A stretch of 5,142 nt of DNA from assembly GCA_017962285.1 (NCBI GenBank), contig JAGCVR010000147.1, forward strand, positions 1 through 5,142, written 5' to 3'. The position numbers and the translations under genes are program-made. Position 1 is the first letter of the stretch; each line of letters starts with the position of its first letter. This DNA is from Muribaculaceae bacterium (GTDB taxonomy: Bacteria > Bacteroidota > Bacteroidia > Bacteroidales > Muribaculaceae). This document shows positions 1-5,142 of this stretch, piece by piece. The notes beneath the pieces are model-generated. The model was not told where the DNA came from and ran no database searches. It saw only the letters and a program-made list of their open reading frames with translations.

Positions 1-2
1 AG

Positions 3-68
3 GCTCAGCGTCAGCAGCAGGCCATGCTTCGTGAACAGGAGAAGCGTAATGCCAAGAAACGCAGATAA
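3..68 (+). CDS. C-terminal end of an unidentified protein (partial, 5' end outside window)
   Basis: Frame 3 is open from the window edge and ends at TAA (66-68), giving a 21-residue tail, AQRQQQAMLREQEKRNAKKR followed by a final R. The other two forward frames do not give a plausible gene end here. The tail is Gln-rich and then strongly basic, as in a disordered or nucleic-acid-facing C-terminal extension, or a cytoplasmic tail after a membrane helix. This is too little to name a family. The stop lies 29 bp before the acyl-CoA synthetase start on the same strand, so the two are probably co-transcribed. That this is a real gene end is inferred from frame, position and composition only. Confidence 0.55.
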   Translation, partial: AQRQQQAMLREQEKRNAKKRR

Positions 69-97
69 AACTAACAACAATAAATTGCAACATAATT

Positions 98-1942
98 ATG
101 GTAAATGAGTTTGTGAATTTAATACATCGTCACGCGCGCCGTTATGGCGAGCGCGAGGCGTTGCGTTACAGGAATTTCGAAAGTGGTGAGTGGGAATCGC
201 TCTCGTGGCAAGACTTCGAACGTGATGTGGAACGCGCCGCCCTGGCAACGATTTTGGCAGGAGTTCAGGAGCATGGCAAGGTGGCTGTATTTACCAATAA
301 TTGCCCCGAAGTTCTGATTACTCATTTTGCCGCATTTTTCAACCGTGCGGTTCCTGTGCCTATCTATGCAACCAGCAGTCGCGACGAAGTGGCATATATC
401 ATTAATGATTCCGGTGCCACGGTCTTGTTCGCGGGAGACCAGCGTCAGTACGACATCGCCCGCCAGGCGAGGAACTCGTGTGAGGGATTGAAGCAAATAG
501 TAACACTTAATCCGCTCGTGAAATACGAAGAGGGTGATGATGAAACAATAACATGGGCGCAATGGCTCGCTACTGCCGAACGTGCCGACGACAAGCTTAA
601 GACCGATTTGCTAAAGCGGCAGATTGAGGGGGACCCGAACGACTTGATGTATCTCATCTACACTTCGGGCACAACAGGTGTTCCAAAAGGTGTGATGCTG
701 AGTCACAGCAACATGTGCGCCGCCATGGACAATCACGTGCGCCGAATGCCGTTCCTTGACCCCAAGAATGACATATCGCTAAGTTTCCTGCCTTTCAGCC
801 ATATCTTTGAACTTGGCTGGACAATGGTGTGCCTGTGGAGCGGGATACGTGTGGCAATTAATTATGACCCACACGATATTCAGCGTGCTGTCCGTGACAT
901 AAAGCCGAACTATATGTGCAGCGTGCCCAGATTCTGGGAGAAGGTATATACCGCAATAATGGACAACCTTGCAACGGCAAAACCTGTGGTGAAACTTCTC
1001 ATTAAACGTGCCATCTCGGTGGGTAAATCCAGAAATCTGAAATACATCAGGCTTGGAAAAAGTGTACCGATGCTTCTGGAAAAGGAATATCAGTATTACG
1101 AAAAGAAAGTGTATTCCAAATTACGCCACGCGATAGGGGTTGATAACCCGAAAATGTATCCCACCGCCGGAGCCATGCTTAGCGATAACATCACGGAACT
1201 GTTGAGGGCCGTGGGTATCGACATCACCATTGGATACGGCCTGAGCGAGACTAACGCGTCGGTGAGCTTCTATCCGCTGACCGGATGGGAACTGGGTACT
1301 GTGGGCCAGCCGATTCCCGATGTGGAGGTTAAGATTGGCGACAACAACGAGATTCTGGTGAAAGGACCCACGGTGATGCAGGGCTACTATAATATGCCGG
1401 AGGAGACAGCACGGGTGCTTGAACCCGACGGCTGGTTCCACACCGGAGACTGTGGCGAAATCACCGCGACCGGGCAACTGGTGCTGACCGAACGCCTCAA
1501 GGACATGTTCAAGACGAGCAATGGCAAATACATAGCGCCACAGGTGCTGGAGACAATGCTCGGTCAGGATAAGTACATTGAGCAAGTGGCTGTGATAGGA
1601 GACGGGAAGAAATATGTCTCGGCTTTGATAGTACCGTCGTTCGATGAGCTAAAGGCTTTTGCGGAAAAGAAGAATATTGAGTGCAGAACCAACGAAGACC
1701 TGGTGAACAACGAAGAAATCCGTTCAATGATAGAACAGCGCATTAACGGCTATCAGAGCGACTTGGCTTCCTACGAGCAAATCAAGCGTTTTGTGTTGCT
1801 TCCACGTCCGTTTACCATGGAAAGCGGAGAACTCACAAATACTCTGAAAATCAAGCGTGCTGTGATAAACAAGCGATATGCTAAGCTGATCGATGCCATG
1901 TATGCAGCCGATTTCAGAAAGAAACAGGAACAGGATTTATGA
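98..1942 (+). CDS. Long-chain fatty acid--CoA ligase (AMP-forming acyl-CoA synthetase, COG1022/FAA1 type)
   Basis: A 614-residue ANL-superfamily enzyme, predicted to activate a fatty acid with ATP to acyl-AMP and transfer it to CoA, at the cytoplasm or inner membrane face. The motifs are in order: P-loop YTSGTTGVPKGVM (about 188-200), the adenine-binding GYGLSET (379-385), GWFHTGD with ribose-binding Asp451, the hinge region LTERLKDMFKTSNGKYIAPQ (463-482, Arg466), and the C-terminal LTNTLKIKR whose Lys584 fits the adenylation lysine. Length is normal for the ~600-residue bacterial FAA1-like group (FadD15-like). There is no signal peptide or transmembrane segment. The ATG at 98 follows an A-rich leader without a clear Shine-Dalgarno, common in Bacteroidota; the N-terminus starts just ahead of the expected fold, so this start is good. 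The gene ends in UGA, overlapping the prfB start by ATGA. The exact acyl substrate cannot be read from sequence. Confidence 0.93.
   Translation: MVNEFVNLIHRHARRYGEREALRYRNFESGEWESLSWQDFERDVERAALATILAGVQEHGKVAVFTNNCPEVLITHFAAFFNRAVPVPIYATSSRDEVAYIINDSGATVLFAGDQRQYDIARQARNSCEGLKQIVTLNPLVKYEEGDDETITWAQWLATAERADDKLKTDLLKRQIEGDPNDLMYLIYTSGTTGVPKGVMLSHSNMCAAMDNHVRRMPFLDPKNDISLSFLPFSHIFELGWTMVCLWSGIRVAINYDPHDIQRAVRDIKPNYMCSVPRFWEKVYTAIMDNLATAKPVVKLLIKRAISVGKSRNLKYIRLGKSVPMLLEKEYQYYEKKVYSKLRHAIGVDNPKMYPTAGAMLSDNITELLRAVGIDITIGYGLSETNASVSFYPLTGWELGTVGQPIPDVEVKIGDNNEILVKGPTVMQGYYNMPEETARVLEPDGWFHTGDCGEITATGQLVLTERLKDMFKTSNGKYIAPQVLETMLGQDKYIEQVAVIGDGKKYVSALIVPSFDELKAFAEKKNIECRTNEDLVNNEEIRSMIEQRINGYQSDLASYEQIKRFVLLPRPFTMESGELTNTLKIKRAVINKRYAKLIDAMYAADFRKKQEQDL
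1939..1942 (+). promoter_or_regulatory. ATGA start/stop overlap between acyl-CoA synthetase and prfB
   Basis: The prfB ATG (1939-1941) shares bases with the UGA stop of the preceding gene (1940-1942), a classic geometry for termination-reinitiation coupling. The codon after UGA in the upstream frame is TAA (1943-1945), so the upstream gene has tandem stops. No strong Shine-Dalgarno precedes the ATG (the local sequence is AAACAGGAACAGGATTT), so prfB translation probably depends on ribosomes arriving from upstream. The overlap is seen directly; coupling is inferred. Confidence 0.7.
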
Positions 1943-3048
1943 TAACAACCGAGCAATTAAAGGAATTACAAGACCGGGTTTCGGCGCTTTTCCGCTATCT
2001 GGACATAGAGAACAAGAAGGTGGAGGTGGAGGAAGAAGAGCTCCGCACCCATGTTCCCGATTTCTGGCAGGACCAGAAAGCGGCAGAGGCTCAGATGAAA
2101 AAAATCAAGTTGCTTCACTTCTGGATCGACAGCTGCACCGAGGTGCAGGGTGCCGTGGATGAAGTTGCGATAGGGTTCGATTTCGTCAAGGAAGGAGTAA
2201 TAGAAGAGAAAGAACTGGATGCTCTCTATGCGACTGCCCTCGACAAGACCGAGAAACTTGAACTTCGGAACATGCTGCGCCATGAGGAGGACAAGATGGA
2301 CGCCATCCTGAAAATCAATTCGGGCGCCGGCGGCACCGAAAGTCAGGACTGGGCATCGATGCTGATGCGCCTTTATCTTCGGTGGTGTGAGCGTCATGGT
2401 TACAAAACGTCGATTGAGCACATGGTCGATGGTGATGAGGCTGGATTGAAGAGTGTTACAATCAGCATAGAGGGCGCTTTCGCCTACGGATATCTCAAGA
2501 GTGAGAACGGCGTGCACCGCTTGGTGCGTGTGTCGCCCTACAATGCTCAGGGAAAACGCATGACATCGTTTGCATCGGTGTTTGTTACACCGCTTGTGGA
2601 CGACACAATCGAAATAACACTCGACCCGGCATGTATTTCGTGGGATACTTTCCGCAGCGGCGGTGCTGGCGGTCAGAATGTGAACAAGGTGGAAAGCGGT
2701 GTCCGTGTCCGTTATCAATACAAGGACCCCTATACAGGTGAGGAAGAGGAAATCCTGGTAGAAAACACCGAGACCCGCGACCAGCCCAAGAACAAGGAGA
2801 ATGCCCTGCGCAACCTTAAGTCGATTCTTTATAACAAGGAACTTGAGCACCGGAGGGAGGAGCAGCGTAAGATTGAGGATTCAAAGAAAAAAATAGAGTG
2901 GGGGAGCCAGATACGCAGCTATGTGTTCGACGACCGCCGTGTGAAAGACCACCGCACCAATTATCAGACCAGCGATGTGGGCGGCGTGATGGATGGTGAC
3001 ATAGATGAGTTTATCAAAGCATATCTCATGCAATTCTCGGAGGAATAA
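1939..3048 (+). CDS. prfB: Peptide chain release factor 2 (RF2), in-frame without programmed frameshift
   Basis: A 369-residue class I release factor that recognises UGA and UAA in the ribosomal A site and triggers peptidyl-tRNA hydrolysis. The N-terminal helical region and PCRF domain are followed by the codon-reading loop, HRLVRVSPY (193-201), where RF2 normally has SPF. The catalytic GGQ is at 244-246 within RSGGAGGQNVNKVESG. The residue matching E. coli position 246 is Ser240, which falls in the usual Ala/Ser class rather than the Thr of E. coli K-12. The conserved C-terminal part includes WGSQIRSYVFDDRRVKDHRTNYQTSDV (321-347). Length matches full RF2. In E. coli, codons 25-26 carry CUU-UGA and need a +1 shift; here the matching point reads Tyr20-Leu21-Asp22 (TAT CTG GAC) with no stop. 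The start ATG overlaps the upstream UGA (ATGA), implying translational coupling. It ends in TAA, 12 bp before the next gene. Confidence 0.97.
   Translation: MITTEQLKELQDRVSALFRYLDIENKKVEVEEEELRTHVPDFWQDQKAAEAQMKKIKLLHFWIDSCTEVQGAVDEVAIGFDFVKEGVIEEKELDALYATALDKTEKLELRNMLRHEEDKMDAILKINSGAGGTESQDWASMLMRLYLRWCERHGYKTSIEHMVDGDEAGLKSVTISIEGAFAYGYLKSENGVHRLVRVSPYNAQGKRMTSFASVFVTPLVDDTIEITLDPACISWDTFRSGGAGGQNVNKVESGVRVRYQYKDPYTGEEEEILVENTETRDQPKNKENALRNLKSILYNKELEHRREEQRKIEDSKKKIEWGSQIRSYVFDDRRVKDHRTNYQTSDVGGVMDGDIDEFIKAYLMQFSEE
1993..2004 (+). other. Position of the lost prfB frameshift site (CGC TAT CTG GAC)
   Basis: These codons encode Arg19-Tyr20-Leu21-Asp22 and align with the E. coli RF2 segment GYL-D, where the sequence is TAT CTT T GAC and the extra T creates an in-frame UGA that requires a +1 shift. 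Here CTT-T is replaced by CTG, so the reading frame continues. No Shine-Dalgarno-like AGGGGG lies just upstream (the bases are GGCGCTTTTC), so the stimulatory element is also absent. The alignment rests on the conserved residues around it (RYLD versus GYLD). Confidence 0.8.
3039..3044 (+). promoter_or_regulatory. Possible Shine-Dalgarno GGAGGA for the ArgB-like gene
   Basis: GGAGGA lies inside the last codons of prfB (Ser-Glu-Glu-stop). It is 10 nt before a TTG at 3055 and 16 nt before the ATG at 3061, both in frame. The spacing slightly favours TTG, which would add Leu/Met-Ile to the N-terminus. The start-codon strength and the alignment of the N-terminus to known ArgB proteins favour ATG. 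Bacteroidota depend little on Shine-Dalgarno pairing, and the match may simply be coding sequence for Glu-Glu. Confidence 0.35.
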
Positions 3049-3060
3049 AACGGATTGATT

Positions 3061-3834
3061 ATGGCTGAATTGGAGCATTTGACAATAGTGAAGGTGGGCA
3101 GCCGTGTGGTTGAAGACAAAACGGCATTAAAACGGTTCATAACAGACTTTTCTACTATCAAGGGTTTGAAAATGCTTGTTCACGGTGGAGCACTGAGCAC
3201 GATGATTGCCGGCAAAATGGGCATATCGCCTAAAGTCGTGAACGGCACGGAAGTCGTGGACAGCGCAATGCTGGATGTGCTGACGATGGTCAACGGAGGA
3301 CTGGTTAACCGGCGCTTCGTGTCGTTGCTCCAGTGGCACAAGGTGAACGCATCTGGTTTCACCGGTGCCGACATGAATCTTGTGACGTGCGTGAGGAAAG
3401 ATCCTAAGGGTAAAGACCTAAGGGCCACTATCAAACAGGTGAACGTGACACAGATTGCCCGTTTACTCTCTGATGGGATAACCCCTGTACTTGCTTCTCT
3501 TGCCCATGACGGTCGGGGAAACCTGCTCGATGTAAATACCGACGATTTGGCTTGCGAGATAGCCAAGGCTATGACACTCAGATATGATGTGCGGCTTGTG
3601 TTCTGTTTTGAGCGGAAAGGGGTGCTGATGAATGAGCGAGATCCCGACAGCGTGATAGCCTCGCTGCGCCGCACTCAGTATAAGTCTCTGCGCGAGATGG
3701 GAATTATAGGCGATGGAATAGTGTCCAAGATCGAAAATGCCTTTTATGCCACCGCTCACGGGGTGAAGGAAGTGATAATAACCGACGCGGCGCATGTGAG
3801 CAACATGCAGGCCGGAACACATATTCGCGATTAA
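3061..3834 (+). CDS. argB: Acetylglutamate kinase (ArgB) family protein, active site divergent
   Basis: A 257-residue cytoplasmic amino-acid-kinase fold protein. True ArgB phosphorylates N-acetylglutamate (N-succinylglutamate is thought to be used in Bacteroides) in arginine synthesis. The family is shown by TIVKVG (8-13), LVHGG (39-43), the TMVNGGLVNRR block (75-85), TGADMNLV (101-108), LLDVNTDDLACEIAKAM (155-171), VFCFERKGVL (180-189) and GDGIVSKIENA (217-227). Lys11, Asp161 and Lys223 match the catalytic or nucleotide-binding Lys8, Asp162 and Lys217 of E. coli. However KxGG is KVGS, HGGG is HGGA, the substrate-binding Arg66 (NGLRVT) is Glu64 in NGTEVV, and NxNAD is DVNTD. Length equals that of Bacteroides ArgB. 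ATG 3061 is preferred over TTG 3055. No other arginine gene is adjacent. It may be a diverged paralogue with another substrate or a pathway ArgB of a fast-evolving lineage; fold assignment is sure, reaction is not. Confidence 0.8.
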   Translation: MAELEHLTIVKVGSRVVEDKTALKRFITDFSTIKGLKMLVHGGALSTMIAGKMGISPKVVNGTEVVDSAMLDVLTMVNGGLVNRRFVSLLQWHKVNASGFTGADMNLVTCVRKDPKGKDLRATIKQVNVTQIARLLSDGITPVLASLAHDGRGNLLDVNTDDLACEIAKAMTLRYDVRLVFCFERKGVLMNERDPDSVIASLRRTQYKSLREMGIIGDGIVSKIENAFYATAHGVKEVIITDAAHVSNMQAGTHIRD

Positions 3835-3847
3835 AAATAAGAAGAGA

Positions 3848-5029
3848 ATGAGAATCTGGAAAAGCATTAAAGACTGGCTGCGTGAAAACGATGTTTTCAG
3901 CATCGACCATCTCATGGTGTGCCTTATTGTGGCATTGCTCTGCATACTGCTCGGCTGGCTGTCGCTGAATTTGAGCCTGTTCAGTCCTGTAAAGCGGGCG
4001 TTTGACGATTTTGCCATGACCGATGTTTATTATGAGATGCACAGTCGTCCCGACAAGGAAATGAATAACGATATTGTGCTCGTGGACATGACCGAACTGG
4101 TGAGCCGTGGTGAGATTGCCGATGTCATTGACAGCATAAATGCCTGTGAGCCTAAGGTGCTCTTGGTGGATTTGATATTTCAGCATGAAACTGAACATCC
4201 GCTGGATGACGCAAAAATAGCCGAAGTTGAAGGACGTGTGAAAAATGGCGTCTTTTCATGCAAATTGACGGATTATAGCGAAAGTAAGAAACAATTCAGT
4301 AACGTCGTCTATTCGTTTTTCAAGGACTATGCATCCAATGTGGACTGGGCATATTCGAACGTTCACGAAAAACGTGCGGCAGGGTGTGTGCGCGAATTCT
4401 CCCTATCTCAAAACAGTGTGGATGGTCCCATGTATTCAATACCTTATTTAGCCGCATGCAAGTATCGGGACATAAAACCGACGCAGGCCGATTACAATAT
4501 GCGCATTATTGTTTTCGACGATACCGATTTTCCCGAGGTCAACCATAAGGATGTGATGAAAAACAAGAACATCCTCAAGGGCAAGATTGTGCTTCTGGGA
4601 ACAATGCACGAGGAAGCCGACATGCACATCACCCCAATTGGAAAGATGCCGGGGATGAAGCTTCAGGCTTACTCCATTATCTCTTATATGGAGCACCCCA
4701 ATGTGAGGGTGATGAGCCTGAAATGGAGTTTGATTCTGGCGTTCATTGTGAGTTATTTGTCGGCATGGATGGGGCTAATGCTTAAACGGAAGTTCCCGAA
4801 CACCTATCTGCATGTGATAAAAGTTTATTACTTTATGCTAGCCGCTCTTCTTGTGTGGGCAGGGTTCATCTGTTTCATGAAATTCGACTATAACATACAG
4901 TTGCTCTATCCGTTGCTTGCGGCGGCCCTTGTGGAAGAGTCCCGTCATCTGTATAAGTGGTTGATAAGTTATCTGAGTTCTCACAATAAATTGAAGATTG
5001 CCAAGAAATCTGTTTATGCGGTTAAATAA
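3848..5029 (+). CDS. CHASE2-domain integral membrane protein without cytoplasmic output domain
   Basis: A 393-residue protein. A short basic N-terminus precedes one hydrophobic helix (about 22-44). The large soluble part (about 46-285) reads as a CHASE2 extracytoplasmic sensor domain: NDIVLVDMTE (74-83) and EPKVLLVDLIF (101-111) match its N-terminal strands, and ILKGKIVLLGTMHEEADMHITPIGKMPGMKLQAYSI (242-277) matches its C-terminal signature of the LKGKIVLIG...D.H.TP.G.MPG type. Three further hydrophobic segments follow (about 292-311, 325-343, 347-362), the usual CHASE2 three-helix tail. Positive residues (KRK at 313-315, basic C-terminus) agree with CHASE2 in the periplasm and both ends in the cytoplasm. 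In most CHASE2 proteins a cyclase, kinase or similar domain follows; here only about 30 residues remain. The ligand is unknown. It starts 13 bp after the ArgB-like gene and overlaps the next gene by 14 bp. Confidence 0.85.
   Translation: MRIWKSIKDWLRENDVFSIDHLMVCLIVALLCILLGWLSLNLSLFSPVKRAFDDFAMTDVYYEMHSRPDKEMNNDIVLVDMTELVSRGEIADVIDSINACEPKVLLVDLIFQHETEHPLDDAKIAEVEGRVKNGVFSCKLTDYSESKKQFSNVVYSFFKDYASNVDWAYSNVHEKRAAGCVREFSLSQNSVDGPMYSIPYLAACKYRDIKPTQADYNMRIIVFDDTDFPEVNHKDVMKNKNILKGKIVLLGTMHEEADMHITPIGKMPGMKLQAYSIISYMEHPNVRVMSLKWSLILAFIVSYLSAWMGLMLKRKFPNTYLHVIKVYYFMLAALLVWAGFICFMKFDYNIQLLYPLLAAALVEESRHLYKWLISYLSSHNKLKIAKKSVYAVK
5016..5029 (+). promoter_or_regulatory. 14-bp out-of-frame overlap joining the CHASE2 gene to the next gene
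   Basis: The ATG of the downstream gene (5016-5018) lies inside the last codons of the CHASE2 gene, whose TAA is at 5027-5029. There is no evident Shine-Dalgarno before this ATG, so translation of the second gene probably relies on ribosomes finishing the first. The overlap suggests that the two products are made together. Confidence 0.6.
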
Positions 5030-5142
5030 TAGGATATTAATACTTGTGACATTATTGCTGACTGCCGGCAATATGCTCTTTGCTACTGTTCAGCCAGGTG
5101 CCGAGCGATTGCTCAGGCGCGGGAATTCGGCTTATGATTCAG
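5016..5142 (+). CDS. Secreted protein, probably TPR-containing (partial, 3' end outside window)
   Basis: The open frame runs from ATG 5016 to the window edge, 42 codons plus one base. It begins MRLNNRILILVTLLLTAGNM followed by LFATVQPGAERLLRRGNSAY and DS. This is a standard Sec signal peptide: Arg in the n-region, a hydrophobic core at about 7-16, and a plausible signal peptidase I site after Leu-Phe-Ala (21-23). No lipobox cysteine is seen, so a lipoprotein is unlikely. The first mature residues, AERLLRRGNSAYDS, look like the first helix of a tetratricopeptide repeat (…RRGN.AY…), as is common in Bacteroidota periplasmic TPR proteins. The TPR call rests on one partial helix. The overlap with the CHASE2 gene suggests a periplasmic partner for its sensor domain. 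Confidence 0.65.
   Translation, partial: MRLNNRILILVTLLLTAGNMLFATVQPGAERLLRRGNSAYDS

Noticed and set aside
69..97. Possible promoter before the acyl-CoA synthetase (TAAATTGC resembling the Bacteroidota -7 TAnnTTTG)
   Set aside because: The match is imperfect, no convincing -33 TTG element is placed correctly, and the gap is only 29 bp, so an internal promoter is not supported.
2016..2040. Purine-rich tract with repeated GGAGG in prfB, resembling a Shine-Dalgarno stimulator of frameshifting
   Set aside because: It lies downstream of the former slip site rather than just upstream, and it simply encodes the acidic Lys-Val-Glu-Val-Glu-Glu-Glu stretch conserved in RF2.
1893..2162. Forward open frame of 89 codons across the synthetase/prfB junction
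   Set aside because: It overlaps the strongly supported ends of two conserved genes in another frame, and its Gly/Arg-rich product looks like an out-of-frame translation.
1966..2850. Long reverse-strand open frame (294 codons) opposite prfB
   Set aside because: It lies entirely antisense to the conserved RF2 coding sequence and its translation has no recognisable motif. Long antisense frames arise from codon bias.
3835..3847. Possible terminator or strong ribosome binding site between the kinase and CHASE2 genes
   Set aside because: The 13 bp AAATAAGAAGAGA contain no inverted repeat, and the purine run sits too close to the ATG to be a well-spaced Shine-Dalgarno.
3463..4017. Reverse-strand open frame spanning the kinase/CHASE2 junction
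   Set aside because: It is antisense to two genes with clear family motifs and shows no domain of its own.

Overview
The window looks like a slice of a Bacteroidota chromosome, most likely order Bacteroidales. The basis is protein similarity recalled from memory: the RF2 (PrfB) sequence, the ArgB-like kinase of the compact ~257-residue type, and a COG1022-type acyl-CoA synthetase all resemble Bacteroides/Prevotella/Muribaculaceae proteins. A-rich leaders with poor Shine-Dalgarno sequences also fit. Genus cannot be fixed from the sequence alone.

All six genes lie on the + strand and are packed head to tail: (1) the last 21 codons of an unidentified gene with a very basic C-terminus (3-68); (2) a long-chain acyl-CoA synthetase (98-1942); (3) prfB, peptide chain release factor 2 (1939-3048), overlapping the previous gene by ATGA; (4) a divergent acetylglutamate kinase (ArgB) family protein (3061-3834); (5) a CHASE2-domain membrane protein with no output domain (3848-5029); (6) the start of a secreted, probably TPR-containing protein (5016 to the window end), overlapping gene 5 by 14 bp. 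Gaps are at most 29 bp. I see no terminator hairpin, RNA gene, repeat, mobile element or CRISPR array, so the block may be one transcription unit with its promoter upstream of the window.

The genes do not form an obvious pathway: lipid activation, translation termination, an amino-acid-kinase fold enzyme and an envelope sensor-like pair. Two sub-units look physically coupled: acyl-CoA synthetase with prfB (4-bp overlap), and CHASE2 protein with TPR protein (14-bp overlap).

The points most worth a second look are: prfB is one continuous frame lacking the usual programmed +1 frameshift, while the only UGA stop in the window sits exactly on its start codon and is backed by an immediate UAA; the ArgB-like protein has substitutions at several normally conserved active-site positions; and the CHASE2 protein ends just after its last membrane helix. 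No clearly undescribed multi-gene system is evident.
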